Below, piece by piece: positions 33,936 through 47,400 of a stretch of 64,000 nucleotides of DNA (its first letter is position 1; each line of letters starts with the position of its first letter). Location of the stretch: the NCBI GenBank assembly GCA_003640385.1, contig RCAB01000054.1, forward strand, positions 1 through 64,000. The letters are read 5' to 3'. The notes beneath the pieces were generated by a model, which was given only the letters and a program-made list of their open reading frames with translations, did not search any database and was not told the origin of the DNA. Made by a program: the position numbers and the translations under genes. This DNA comes from Setaria digitata (taxonomy: Eukaryota > Nematoda > Chromadorea > Rhabditida > Setariidae).

Positions 33936-36900
33936 TACCAATCAAGAGTTCAGTTCCGTTTTTCATCAGTGAGAAACCGTAACTTTCATTTTCAACAAGT
34001 TGAACAAAGCTTTTATTTTCAGTTCTTTTGAGAGTCCTCAACTAGATGAGCATCTTCGTGAGTTTACTGTCACAAGAAACTTTTAGTTTGCAAGAGAAAC
34101 ACTCAATAAAAAATTTGCATTCATTGCTGATTAATTATTTTTCATTCAGTAGTCTTCTTTTCTTTTTTTTTTTTTTTTCTTAATTCTCGTATTTTAGTAC
34201 TTTTTCTTTTTCAAAATAAATTCCTATTCAAAAGTCCCATTTCATTTTTTTTCCTTTTTTTTGTCCTCCTTCCTTCAATTAGATTTATTTATTATAATTT
34301 GTTAGAAAAATTGATGTTAAATTCAGTTTAAAAAAAAAAGAAAAAGAAAATAAGGCGACTCATTTATTGCTTTTTTTTTTTTTTTTTTTTTTTTAACGAA
34401 GCTATTCCTTTGCAAATATCTAATATAAAAATTAAAAAAAAAAAAAAAAAAAAAAGGAATGAAAATATGCCTACTCTTTAGACATATGCAGTTACATTCA
34501 ATCTCAACACAATAGATAAGGCATTTAATTTCAATCGAAAAAAAATTTCAAAAAATGATGTATTTCAACTTTTTTTTTTTATTACCATACTTATTATTCA
34601 GATACTTTTTTTCCAATCTCTTTGTCTTTCGGTCTATCCCTCTCTCTCTCTTTCTCTCTAAATGCATATTATGAAATTAAATGAAACATAAACTTGACAT
34701 CAATATTTTTATAAATACATATGTTAATTCAGATTACTTGCAGCATTTTTTAAATTTCTTGAGAAATGCGCGAAATTTTTCGTCCACGAATATGACTAAC
34801 CAAAATGGACAGTCTAGTCTACCAACTAGTGAGTGAATAAGACTAAATGAGCTGATATCTGATAACTTTCAGTCTTAAGTTGTTGACGAGTGATGAAGTT
34901 GGAATTTTCCAAATTTTTTCTTTGTTAACATTTCAATTAAGCATAAACAAACTGCTCACATTAGAAAAGACTTAGTGACTTGGTCTTACATCTGATAATA
35001 AAGAAAAGAGTTAGGAAAATAATTAAAGAATTAGCACCTTCAGATTATAGTATTTAATATGATGTCGTTGATTAAGCTAAAGTGCAGCAAGAAAATGAAA
35101 TTCAGATTTTTGAACTTTAGTTGAACTTTTTCAAATTTAAGAATTCATTTTTAAGTTTTAAATACAAATTTTTCAAAACTAAATAATTTTGATAGATTTC
35201 TAAATGAGCATCTTTCAAGATTCATTTAAGCTTTTTGAAGCTTTATTAGAAAATTACTTCCTGAAATCTTCATTGAATGTATTATCTGGATTCATTCCAT
35301 TAGAGTACATTTGTAAAAGAACATTACGAAAGGAAATAAACTAAGTAAATGACGTAATTGATAGCATTAATAAAGTGATTCTATCATTGTTTCATGGCAT
35401 ACTGATCCTAAAATAAAGTAAAATACATTTCTGATCATCAGAAGGAATGCTTTCGTTATGTTCAAAGTTTTCTTTCCATTTTCTACCAATTCAAAAGTAA
35501 AAATATCAGGCGTGTAAACACGTTCACGTCCAAACTTATACGTAGAAGCACACGTAGAAAAATTACTTCTTTTATCAGTTGCGAAAATTTTAAATGCAAA
35601 GAAAAGAGGATAGATACACTTTGTTATGAGTTTCTTAGAGGCAATTGATAAATAATCCGAGGAATTTAAAAGTAGATTAAACTGGAAAAGCTTCGATAAT
35701 ATTCATTTGCGAAGAGTGAGTAAGCGTAATTAACACGCGAAAAATGCATCGTGTTGACACGTGACGTATAGGACGTGCTTAATTGCATAATCTTTTTTAA
35801 GTTTTTGCAAACTTGATAGAGGAAAAGTGAAGAAAACTAGAATGAGGCCCTGAAAATTATGCTCATCTTGAAAAACTATTTGCTTTTTAAAATTCGCATT
35901 TATAAATAAAATTTAAAAAAAACAAATTGTTTATAGCAAGGTAATAAAAGTGAAAAAAATTATAATAATAATCATAAAAAAAAATAAAGAAAATAACATT
36001 ACTGTACTTAAATGTTACCCGCAAAAAAAAAAAAAAAAAAAACAATTCTGTAGAAAAATTAATTTTTAATGAGAGTAAATTGAAACGCTGTGATGTCTCA
36101 ATGAAGACTAAGCTTCATTAAGAGTGTAATAATATTTGGAAGAATTCTAGCATAATTTTGCGAAAAAAAAAATGTGAACAATTTGATCATTTGAAATTGA
36201 ATGCAGAGAATTTCAAAGCATATTACATTGACAATTAGGATCACCTGAGGAGTGAAATCTCGGGAATCTTCCAGGAGAAATAACAAAAGCATGTATACAG
36301 AAGTCCCGAAAAAAAAGTTTTACAAAGCATTCTTAACTGAACGGAATTTTTCAGATCAAACAATTGAAAAAACGAATTACTTGAAACATTTAACGGAATG
36401 AATGTGTAGAATGATAAGAGCAAAATGAAACAGACCGATTCAAGTCTTGATTAGTTAGTCAATTAGAATTTTGATGCTACCGTGACTGTATTAATTAATT
36501 ATGCAGCAGAAAGACAACTTTTTTTTACTGTTCAGCTGAGATGTAACCTTTCAACTTTGAATTTAATTATCTAAATGTATCTGAGAAAGTGTGATTAAGT
36601 GTGAGTAATGATTTAGTTCCAAGATAAATTCATTTAGTCGTTTAGTACCAAAACAGAAATGTCAAATAGTCCTTCAGCGGTTGACTCACAAAGTTCGTTC
36701 GCTAAATGAAACAAAAAGAGAGGAAAAGTGCTGCTCAACTTTGGTTTACGATATTTATTTCATTTTATTTTATTACAACTTTCTTTTTTTCTCCCAGTTA
36801 AAATTGTTATTCCATCATTTTATTTCGATAAATTGTTATGCCATCATTTTGTTATTTTATTGCGTGGTTTCGTCAGCAGTGAAAAATGGGTCAGAGGATT

Positions 36901-39900
36901 GATGGGATGGGTTTGATTGTAGTCAGCTTGGCCAGGGCCCATTCCTAGGGAAAATTTAAATAAACACGAAATGAACTTCAAAAAATTTCCTCAAATATTT
37001 TCAGGGATGAAAAAAACAATAGAAAATACCTCTGAGATACAATAAATTATTGAATTTTGAGCAAGAAAAGTTGCAAGTATAGTTCATCTCATATTAGCAT
37101 TTCAACTTTTCCGGGATATTTTGCAGAGTGCATAAAGTCGTAGATATGTAATTGTTGATGATGAAACTTGCAGCCATATCTCTTGAGAAAAGAATTTCAA
37201 AAAAAAAAAAAAGATTTTTTTTTAAGAAAAACTTTGAAATGAGTAATTTTCCTAATGAATATTTTATCTTTCCTTACATATAGCATTCATTATCTGAATA
37301 ACAATTAACTGAGGCCATTTATTCGGCACCCTTTGAAGAGTGGAATAATTGTACCATTAAGCCCTTTTTCTATTATGCTAATTTTCTCTCTACAAATTAA
37401 CAATTTCATTATTTAACGTTTTATTTTAAAAGCAAATATATTTTACAGAACAAATAAAAAAAACAGTTAATATTAATATATTGAATTTATAAAAGTGAAA
37501 TTGTAACGGGATTTATCAGCTTATCAAATTATCAAAAAGAAAACTTACTTTATCAACTTGAACAGCGATTTACGAAGCCGTAAGGAATCTAAGCGAAAGT
37601 ATAGAAAATAGAATATTAGAAGATATTTAAAAATGCCAGTAAGTGTTATGTATTATATGTAATAAAATAAAATATATGATAAAATTATATGACAAATGAT
37701 GCATGTTATTATTATCATATATTACGATTATGAGGTACTATGTATTATACATTGTATGATACATGATAAATGATAAATGATAAAAGTTGTTTCATGGAAA
37801 GCACACAACATATTGATTACATAGAGATGAATAAAAACAAAAGTTTTCTTTGGATGTTTGAAGTCGGTAAGAAGATAAAAGTTTAAATAATTAATGAGAA
37901 ATATTATCCCTGCTTGTTCAAATACGCTAATTGAAATTTTTTTGATCGAAAGACGAGATGAGTTATTAGTACCATTGCGCTGATATTTCAAATTGTAAGA
38001 TGCCAAATAGAGGAAGATATTTATCAGAGTTAAATAAATATTATCATTTGCGATTTCTTTTTCTCTTTCGATGAAGTTTGTAACTAACAACAAAAAAAAA
38101 AGAAAATCCGTTTCAAATAGTAAACAAAAAATAAATTTTAATGTTTCTAGCGGTAATTATTTGGGATAATCTTTTAAATATTTTATACATTTTCTAGTAT
38201 CTCTCGATAATACTAATAAATTTTGCTGGCATATTTTGTTTCTTTTAATACTTTTTCAAAAATTTTTTTTATATATCTTATTCATTTTGGTAATTCTTTT
38301 TCTTATTGTTATTTATTACTGTGCAATTTGATGATCTTTTCATGATTTTTTCAGCATTTTATATTTTTCAAAACCTTTTCGATCCATATATATTTTTATA
38401 ATATAAATATAGAAAATATTTATTTTCTAAAATATTTTGTTATTCAAAAGTAATGCTTCTAACTAAAGTTTATTTGTCACTGTAGTGATAAAAGCACTGA
38501 TAGTGAAACATCTTAACAGCAAATAAATAGTGCAAGCCATCTGCAATCCTATCTAATTTCTAATTGCACATTAAATGAACATAATTGATCACTTCGTTTC
38601 GTAATCAGATGACCAATGGCCAAAACAAGTATTGCCTGATCAATCAGTTATTGATTTTTACAGTTCAGTTATTACTTTTATCTTGCAGAGAGTTTCAGCT
38701 GCTCAATGATTTTATTCAAAAATAAAATTAATTAAATGAAACTTTTTCGAACTAATCTGTCATTTTCCACTAAGCAAAAATAGTAAAGATAAAATTAATC
38801 AGCATTAAATGGCATCACCATTCAGTCTTTTTTTCATTGCAAAAGTTTCAAATATTTACGAAAATTTTACAACACCTTTTGGGATAAAGAACTTCCCGAT
38901 CAATTGGCAATTAAATTTTGTCACATGTTCTTGCACATCTTCTCGTCGCACCATTAAAAAAAAAAAAAACATACTTATTGTCACTTCTGTCAACTTTAGT
39001 TATCTCATAAAGATAATTATTACCATACACCATTTGATGTGCAACCGAAACAACTTCTATTGCAATTAAAAAAAAAACTCACTTGACAATTAAATTTTGT
39101 CATATGCTTTTGCAAACCTTCTTCTTTCATTATTTAAAAAAAAAACACCTTCTGCCAACTTTAATTACCATGAATATGATTATTTATCACCAAGCGAAAT
39201 GAGTCCTGTTTATAAAAAGAAAAAGAAAAATTCCCAAAAATCACTTGATAATTTCCTACATACCTCTGCTTCTCTTCGTTTAAAACAAAACCTTTCTTTT
39301 TTTTTCCCCCAAAAGATACATATCATTGAAATGGAAAAAAAAGCTCTCAGCAGAATTTTTTCACTTTTTCTTCCACGTTTCAATTTTACATTTTTTGTCA
39401 TTTAATCTTTTTATTATTAGAATATTTTTTTGCTGCCACTTAAAATGATCTTAGAAGGAAGCAAAGTTCATAGTATCATTATGGAACAATACTGTGATAT
39501 TAATAACCTAGCGGTTATTTTCCAAATGTTTGTTTGAATTCAAATGAAGAAATTTAATTAATAACCAGTCGAATACTATTGCAGGTATTTTAGTACTATT
39601 TAACAAATGCTAATCATATTTGTTTTAGAGCTAAGATCAATGTACAAAAATCATTAATGTAATTATTTGATTATTGCTGCTATTTAATCAGTGGATTTTT
39701 CTTCATTTTATTAAGCGGATTTTTTTTATCACGAACGTTAATTAAATTCTATGTGAAATATGAATTCTCTCTTTCTTGATGAAATTTTATAATTAATGGT
39801 ACTGCAGCACAGAACAGTGGAATTAGAAGTGAACAATATAGGATTTTTTTTTTTTTGAACATTGAAATTAGTAAATCATTGAAGTGAATGCTTCGCGTGG

Positions 39901-39952
39901 TTTTGAAAGAGAGAAACAGCATTTTTTCGTCATCATTGTATAATTATAATTT

Positions 39953-39960
39953 ATTATTAC

Positions 39961-40027
<67 letters not shown>

Positions 40028-40052
40028 ATTATTATTATTATTGTTATTATTA
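39953..40052. repeat. (TTA)n microsatellite
   Basis: About 30 TTA/ATT trinucleotides, nearly perfect, with one AAT interruption near 40024. The poly-Leu and poly-Ile frames across it are artefacts of the repeat. Confidence 0.95.
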
Positions 40053-40430
40053 ACATCTGCTATTCTTTTGTTTTTATGCTCAAATGAAATTTGCAATTCA
40101 ACGAGGTGTGTGTTAATTGAACTGCATTGAATTTTATTTTGTCAGCATCCTTATGATTTGCATCATTTTAACTTTTTTATTTTAATGCTATATTTTCTAA
40201 AAAAAAGAAAAAAAAAAGGAAAGAAAAAAAATTCTGAAATGAAATGAAGAAGAATATAAATTGGCTGTGCAAACCTCATCAAACAGTATTCACTTCCTAT
40301 CACATCATCATTCTACAAGGCATTATATTCTAAATTATGAGAATTGATAATTTTTTGAAATTATCATAAACATCGCTTTGTTCATTATCATTAATAGAAT
40401 GCTTCTCACTAATTCATTTTTTCAATCTTG

Positions 40431-40640
40431 ATAAATTATGATAAATGATAGATTGAAATAATTAAATGAGGAAAAAATGTTCAAAAAAAAAGAGGGACGG
40501 GAAATTAATTGTTTTTGAGAAGTCGAGAATAGAAGATTATTAATAATGATGATAATGTTATCAACATTTCATCACATAAGTGATAGATAGTCTGTAACAA
40601 TAATGACTAATGAAGATAATTATCAATAGTATGCAAGGAG
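40431..40640. promoter_or_regulatory. GATA-site cluster upstream of the metallothionein-like gene
   Basis: Many GATAA/TTATC cores lie within 350 nt upstream of the start codon, including a symmetrical pair GATAATGTTATC at 40551-40562 and several TGATAA(A/T) sites at 40431-40455. In C. elegans both metallothionein genes depend on upstream GATA elements bound by the intestinal factor ELT-2. Use of these sites here is inference; AT-rich DNA also produces such cores by chance. Confidence 0.4.
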
Positions 40641-40781
40641 AGAAAGAGAGTGCAGTTTGTTCTAATCGACCAAAGGTAGGAAACAATTTTTGCAGTCCTC
40701 CTTGGCTATCATCACATTTTCAGTCTTAGTTGATAGTGACTACTAGTGCTACCTACTGTGGTACAACAGCAATCAACAATT

Positions 40782-42619
40782 ATGACGAAATGCAAATGTG
40801 GTAATGATTTTAATTTTTATTATTTTTCTTTTTTCAAATTTTTAGTTTAATTTTATTTTTTTTTTCTTTAAATTTTTACTTTTCACTTTATTTTTTCCTC
40901 CTTTTTAAAATTAGGAAAAGATTATTTAAGCGATGGCTGATTTAATACTTTTTTAGTATTTTTTCTAACATATATAGGTCTAATTTTTGATTCAATCCTT
41001 CTGATAAATACATACCCGTGGGAGGCTTTTAACCCGTTATAACAGCTGAACTGTAATAAATGNTAGGTCTAATTTTTGATTCAATCCTTCTGATAAATAT
41101 TACATACCCGTGGGAGGCTTTTAACCCGTTATAACAGCTGAACTGTAATAAATGTAGACGTAATTAATTAGTATATGGCTTCGTTAACTAGCTTGTCTGC
41201 CTTCTGGTCTGTTAATTTTAAGGTAGCTGTTTTTTTTCTCTCTCTCCCTCTTAATTACATGCCATGCTACACTTAGAAAAAGGCACTGCAGAGTGGATTT
41301 AATTCTGCATTCACCACTTACTGTAATGGAAATGACCTGCTTCTGGGACAATTAATTGATAGAAAAAAAAAGAAAAATTGTCCTCATTTGGCCTTTTTTT
41401 TTCTCTTTTACCAGATGGTCATCGAAGTGACCATTTTATTCGATCTGACCTTTGTATGCTTTCCCGATCGCAGCATGCATTTTGAAAGGGAAAATTAAAT
41501 AATCATGAAGGGATAATTTTTATTTAATCATGATCGCACCAAATGAATATCACTCATTGTTTCAAAAGAAAAAGGGAATTTAAAATTTAGAAAGGCTACT
41601 GGGGCATTCAACGGGAATAAATCTGATTTAAAGGGAAATTTTAAGAACTTGCACTGTAATAAATTCTGTATGGTTAGAGATTTACTTAATTCCGTATATA
41701 TGCTCTAATGTCAAATAAAATGCCGCATTTTAGTGGTTGAAAATTTCATTTTTACAACTAATAAGAGCACCATCTAAAACTGCTAGGAATGATTTCTATG
41801 TCCATTGCTAAACTTTAGCCAGTATTTGGATTCAAAAATTTGAATTTACATTACCACTAGTCTTTTACAGGATGTCATGAAGGAAAGGAATGCACATGCA
41901 AAACATGTCCAGACAAAACAGAAGAAAAATCAAAGTGTAAGTCTAATCATTTCGTTCACTTATCCTGTTAAAGTGGACTGATTGTTTTTTTTTTTTAAAT
42001 TTTGAAGAATTTTTTCCACTCATCGAAAATTGGAAAATTAAATGTATTACTTTTTGCTTTTTTATCAGTTAGTTTTGTATACATTTCAAAATATTAGAAA
42101 AGAATCGGAAAAAAAATTGTATGAATATAACAGCGTAGAAACATTTCAAGTTTTTAAATGTTACAGGTAAAAGGTAATTTTCATTAATAAATATTGCAAG
42201 TTTAGGTAGTCCTTTGAAGACAGTACGAAATGACTTTTCACATTATAATTCTGATTATTTGCTAGGAAGCAGTTCCAATAGAGATTATCATCGGTTCTTC
42301 GTTTATTTTGCTCAGAATTCTCATCCGGTTCCTCTTTCATGGGCAGATGGTAATACCGTTGACCTTTTGACCTTATCATCTAAATCTTTCATTCACTTCT
42401 GTCAATCGTACGAACTACTTTAACTCTCGCCTACCTATGGATTCATTGTGCTCAGTATTTATTATGTTTTCCTTAATTTCATAGTTTTTTTTTTTTAATG
42501 ATCTGACATTAGTTTCTACGCCTCCAGGTTCGGGGTCATGTCATGGTGCCGGTACCCAACAGCCGGAAGGTCACGGAGAGTCCAAGAAAGAAGGCAGTTG
42601 TTGCCATCCAAAGAAATGA
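40782..42619 (+). CDS. Metallothionein-like Cys-rich small protein
   Basis: Three exons, 40782-40800, 41871-41936 and 42528-42619, join in phase 1 at GTAATG/TTTACAG and GTAAGT/CTCCAG sites to encode 58 residues. The N-terminal half reads MTKCKCGCHEGK then CTCKTCP, a dense C-x-C / C-x2-C pattern typical of metallothioneins. The C-terminal half has CSGSC, a His/Gly/Lys-rich linker, and a terminal CCHPKK. In total there are 10 Cys and 4 His and no aromatic residue. Predicted role: cytosolic binding of zinc, copper or cadmium. The cysteine spacing does not match the C. elegans MTL-1/MTL-2 sequences as I know them, so orthology is unproven. The tiny first exon encodes only six codons plus one base. 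A single-N join (41063) lies in the first intron. Gene model confidence is high; function is inferred from composition. Confidence 0.75.
40976..41154. repeat. Duplicated flanks around a single N in intron (assembly artefact)
   Basis: About 87 nt beginning TAGGTCTAATTTTTGATTC occurs before and after the N at 41063, with a small insertion of TAT in the second copy. This is most likely an unresolved contig overlap. Confidence 0.75.
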
Positions 42620-44403
42620 AGCGACTTGCTTAACGGGTCGGTTGATTATATTTTGGTAATTTCTCGGAGATTCTAGTGAAGTGAGAAAGTGAAGCAGTCG
42701 GGAAATCATCCCAGAAACAAATCACATCACACCACATCTCTTCACCGGACACCTCCTTAATCTTCTCACTACTGATTTCTGATTTCCTCAGATGAAATAA
42801 TGATGAATGAAAGCGTCGGAAAGAAGCCCTTTAACCCTCTGACACAATTTTCCATATTACACGGTTAAAGTAGCTGCTTGAAGCTTCCTCTTATTCACTA
42901 AGATTCTTCATATTCCACCGAACTTTCTAGCAACTTCCTCACTGTAGCTTCGAATAATTCCACGATTACCAAAATTTTTTTATAAAATATCTGAACCAGC
43001 TAGCACTCCTGGCATTGTTACAGGATTATTGTAAGCTTCAAATTCCTACTACTTGTTCTAAAATTTCTTGTTACTCTTCCAATTACAGTGTATCAGATTG
43101 CATAAGAAGCACTTATCTTAGTAAAATCCTCTCTCAGGAATTACAGGATCTATTCACAAATTTGATCTTAAAATGCATTTTAATTCCTTTCGTGTGATAA
43201 TTTACTACGATATTTCAGGATTTGGATGATGAAAATTCACAAACAAATTTATCCGAATCAAAAGAACACTTCTAAATCCTTTACACATCAGTATTGTTAA
43301 TCATTTTTCATATACTGTCCATGTTATCCTCCACTAATTAAAAAAAAAAAAAAAATGCGAATGAGACTCCCGCCTCCTCCTCTCATATTCTCCTTCTCTT
43401 CATTTCTCCAAAACCATAATATTTTAACTCAACTATTAATCAGATTATATAGTAATCATTCAGTAGACAATATTAGATTAATAAATCGATTCTGTTGAAA
43501 GCAGTGTGGTATCGTTTCAAAACTATCAAACTAACTAACCGAAAATTATTACCAATTTCGAGCCCAATTATTATGGCCTACCACGTCTAAATGCAACGCC
43601 ACAAGGTTCCAGCAATAAAATATATGAAAACACATCATGCCAAATGTTACAAATGGGATTTTTCATACTTTCCACTTGACAACTGCGATAGATGCTCCTT
43701 CATATACCTGTGAATTTTATCCTTAAATGTTCAGTGCCGCTTCAAATTGGATGACACAAATACGCCCTAATATTTAAATGGATCTACTCATTCATTACTG
43801 ATTCACAGGCAAAAAATAAACGACTTCATTTCTCAAAGGTCCCTTCAAACAGAGAGGTAAAAACGAACAACAAAAGTAATATCAAAACTGATCAACAAAT
43901 AACAGCCGCTAAAAAGAAAATCACTGGGATTTCAGCAAAATTGCAACATGAAATAGCAGGTAATAAGACATAAATACCGCAGACCGCAGCACCGAAGTCT
44001 CCAACAGCATATTAAGAAAGTTGACAGTAATAATCTAACAAAAAAATACTATACTATGAAGCATACTTCGCAACCGGAAGATAAATAGAATTCAGAGTTT
44101 GGAGCTCTTTGAGTTTACTTTTGCACAGAATAACAGTAAGTTGTAAAAGTTTAAAGTGTAAACATTTCTCGTTAGAGGAAATCTATAAAAAATGGCTTTG
44201 GTAAATTAACATTCCTTTACAGTTCTTTCACACAATGTAATTTCAGTTAATTATGCGTTCGCTTTAACGTCTAAGGAGGTGCGTTTAATGCTAATCATAT
44301 GAGACCATAATTATCACCTATCACACTTACACGTAGATCGATTTAGTACATATGCAGAAAAACTTACATTAAACAAAAATGTTGCCTAACAAACAACATA
44401 TAC
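42620..44403. other. Convergent 3' flanks of the metallothionein-like and samp-1 genes
   Basis: No coding exon is recognised. An AATAAA at 43480-43485 could serve a long 3' UTR of the plus-strand gene, but it is 860 nt from the stop codon. Poly-A lies at 43340-43355. Confidence 0.5.
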
Positions 44404-47400
44404 TCATGATTTCTCAAAATAAAAAAGTTTATAAAACATGAAGACATTCAAAGCTAAACTTAATAAAATCCCCAATACACAAATTACGTTAAAGAATGTA
44501 CACTTCTCTCGATCAGGAATCACACTCATTGATGTCATTGTTGACGGAGCAAATGATCTCACGTAACGTGAAGGAGAATATAATTCGCTGTCCAAAAGCA
44601 TTCCATCTTGTACCTTGTGAATTCGCAAACGAGGTTCTGCTAATACCGGTTTTTTCATAGAATCGAAAGGACCTGTAGAATCTATGAGCTTATCGAAGAA
44701 AAATATTCTAACAGCAAGAGGACATACTACTTAGTGCGGTACATCTCATAATACTGAAATAACCTCGTGCAGAACAAAACAGTGAATAGACTACCATTTA
44801 ATTTTAAGATGCCCATGATAAAGAAAAAAGGAATGTGAAAAACAAAATTACGAAACATGATTTACTTAAAAAAATATTACCTCGTCGCTTTTGCAACATC
44901 AGTGTTTCTTTCGGGGAAACTTTATCGTCATAAAGTGACAAGGAATTAAAAAGTTTTCCCAGTTCTCTTGTTGGTGTCAACTCTTGCGATGAGGCGCTTC
45001 TATTTCGCATGCTACTCGAGAAGGATACACTCTTATTGGTATGGGTAGATAAGGTGCTGCATTGCGAAACGGGAGTACTGGCTATTGAAAATGCACTGCA
45101 ATCAGATATCCCTAATATTTTTAATGAGCTCATATTCACATGTGAACACATGAATGTTTGAATGATTGATATGTCCCAGTAGACTCTTATTAAAGTATCT
45201 CTTTGTAATATTTGTTCCTATTTAATCATGTTCACACGACTACATATCAAATGATTATTCTGGAAACAAAGTAGGACTAGAAAAATACCGAATGATAAAC
45301 ATGACACTAAGTACAAAATCTTCAACCAGATACCTTTTTATAATATTGTTCGGCCGTTTTCGATGCAATAATTTTCGTGGCAGAAATGCAACAGCAAATG
45401 AGACTACACACAATATAGATACGAAACTTAGCTGTGAAAGATACAGTTCCTGTTTCTCACCTTCACTACCATTTAGAAGCAACAACACACACCTGAAAGT
45501 AATAGTTAGTTTTCTGGGATCTAAGCATCTTGAAAAAACATATTTATAGATAAGTCAGTAACTATTTACTAGGCTGAAACTGAAGTATAACATTTCCAAG
45601 TACATTAAACAAAAATGGTGTTTATATCCCTATGTTAACTCGTGAAATGCCAAATTAAAATTATGCCAAACAAGTTACAAACGTAAAAAAATAAAAATTG
45701 CTTCCAAATTTCAGGTCCAGTTACCGTAATGGAACATAAATTTTTCTTGACAGCTATCTTAAAAATGAAAAATGTATAGTGAATCTAAAACAACATTACT
45801 CAAAGAGCTAATATATTGCAGTGCCTGAAAAGCAACAGTACTAACCAAATAAAGAATGAGACAATATCAGGCAAAGAGCGTCGAGCACGCGTCACAATCA
45901 CTGAGGTAATATGGGAACCGAGACCAAGCAGAACCATTTTCGAAACATGAAGCATTAGAAATGGTACCCAAGAAGAAAGAATATAACAGGGTAACAACTC
46001 ACTTATATCGAGAAACTGAAAAAAAAATAACACATAAAATAGAGTCCCTGAAATGTTGAACGATGCCAAAAGATTTTAAGAAAAAAAATAATCTATAATT
46101 ATAATTAGAAAAATATACTCAAAGCATTCAAAAAACCTTAAAACTCACGTAAGCATTGGAATTATTCTGTAGTTGCAGCAAATAAATAAGGAAGAGACAA
46201 CAAGAGAGAGAAAATGTGACCAGATTCAAACAGTTAGAAACAGGTCCACAGTTGAAGAGTGAAGCACGACGACGTCTACGACTGCATCTGGGTCGTGATG
46301 CTTCACTGTTCTTCAATTAAAAATTAAAATTTTTTTTCATAATGGACATATCAAAACAAAACAATCTGTATAACCTGATGTTAATTTCATAACATCACAT
46401 TAGGATCACATTAGTTCTTTCTACTACTGATTAGTGGAGTACATCTATTCTTAAAGTAATCGTGCTAATAATCAGCAAAAAAATGAATAAACTAAGAAAG
46501 AATCCCAAAAGTTACGTCTTGAAAACCGTAATTACAACTTCCTGAAAGTACCTCAGAGAAGTGCTTCTTTGAAAGTTGATTGTAACGACGGAAGGAAGTA
46601 GAGATCGAAGGAGTGCGACTGATCTGTGTTTGATTTAAACCAAATTTCTATAAATTTGTCAGACCGCAATGACGAGGTGTAGAAACTATCGGGATATAAA
46701 TCCTTATCCATAAAACTTTTCTTATCAAAAAATTCCTCCACTTATAATTTTTTAATTTAAAACAAACAACTAGTTGTTTCCAAAAAAATCCCTCCCAGCC
46801 TTTCAGAACAAAAGTTATATTAAAGCGAAATGAAACGACCTGGTCAAGTTTTAATTTCCTCTGCACGAATTGTTCACATTCATTGCAAAGTGGATAGGTT
46901 TTGTACAAACGTGTTTTGTATATTTCAAATTCGCCATCAAAATTTGCCTTGAACACAAAATCCCAATAAAAAAAAATATATGTATATATATCAGGAAGCT
47001 ACTGACTTTTTGAACACAACATTAGATTAAGAAAAACGTTTCCTATGTTTTGCTTATTATCTCATCTTACCCAAAAAATAATTGTTTCCTTTTTCCTTCG
47101 GAGAGAACAAATTAATTTTAAGTTTAGATGTCCGAAAAGAAAGACCTCATTTCGCGGTTCAAATTTGTTGATTTGCGCTTGAATACGAGCTTGCTGTATG
47201 TTGCATCTTTCGCATAAACCATTGGTAGTAGCTGATTCTCGCATCCCATTCATTTTAATATCGTCGACATGCTGGTAACAATACGAAATTAGCAAAAGCA
47301 AAAGCTAATGAAAACGAACAATATATTTAAGCAAAAGCTAATGAAAACGAACAATATATTTACTGGAAAAATTATTCCAAAATAAATGGACACATATGTT

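Larger units (their letters stand above)
30880..40781. other. Intergenic with insulin upstream region; no supported gene
   Basis: About 9.9 kb of AT-rich sequence between the divergently oriented insulin-like and metallothionein-like genes. It contains a GC-richer block with GGAC/GATG repeats (31020-31530), a single-N join at 33856, poly-A/T tracts (34370-34455, 36020-36042) and a TTA/TAT trinucleotide repeat (39953-40052). Short open frames lack domains or phase-consistent splicing. Confidence 0.6.

Noticed and set aside
39888..40130. Poly-Leu / poly-Ile open frames
   Set aside because: Pure translation of a TTA microsatellite on both strands.
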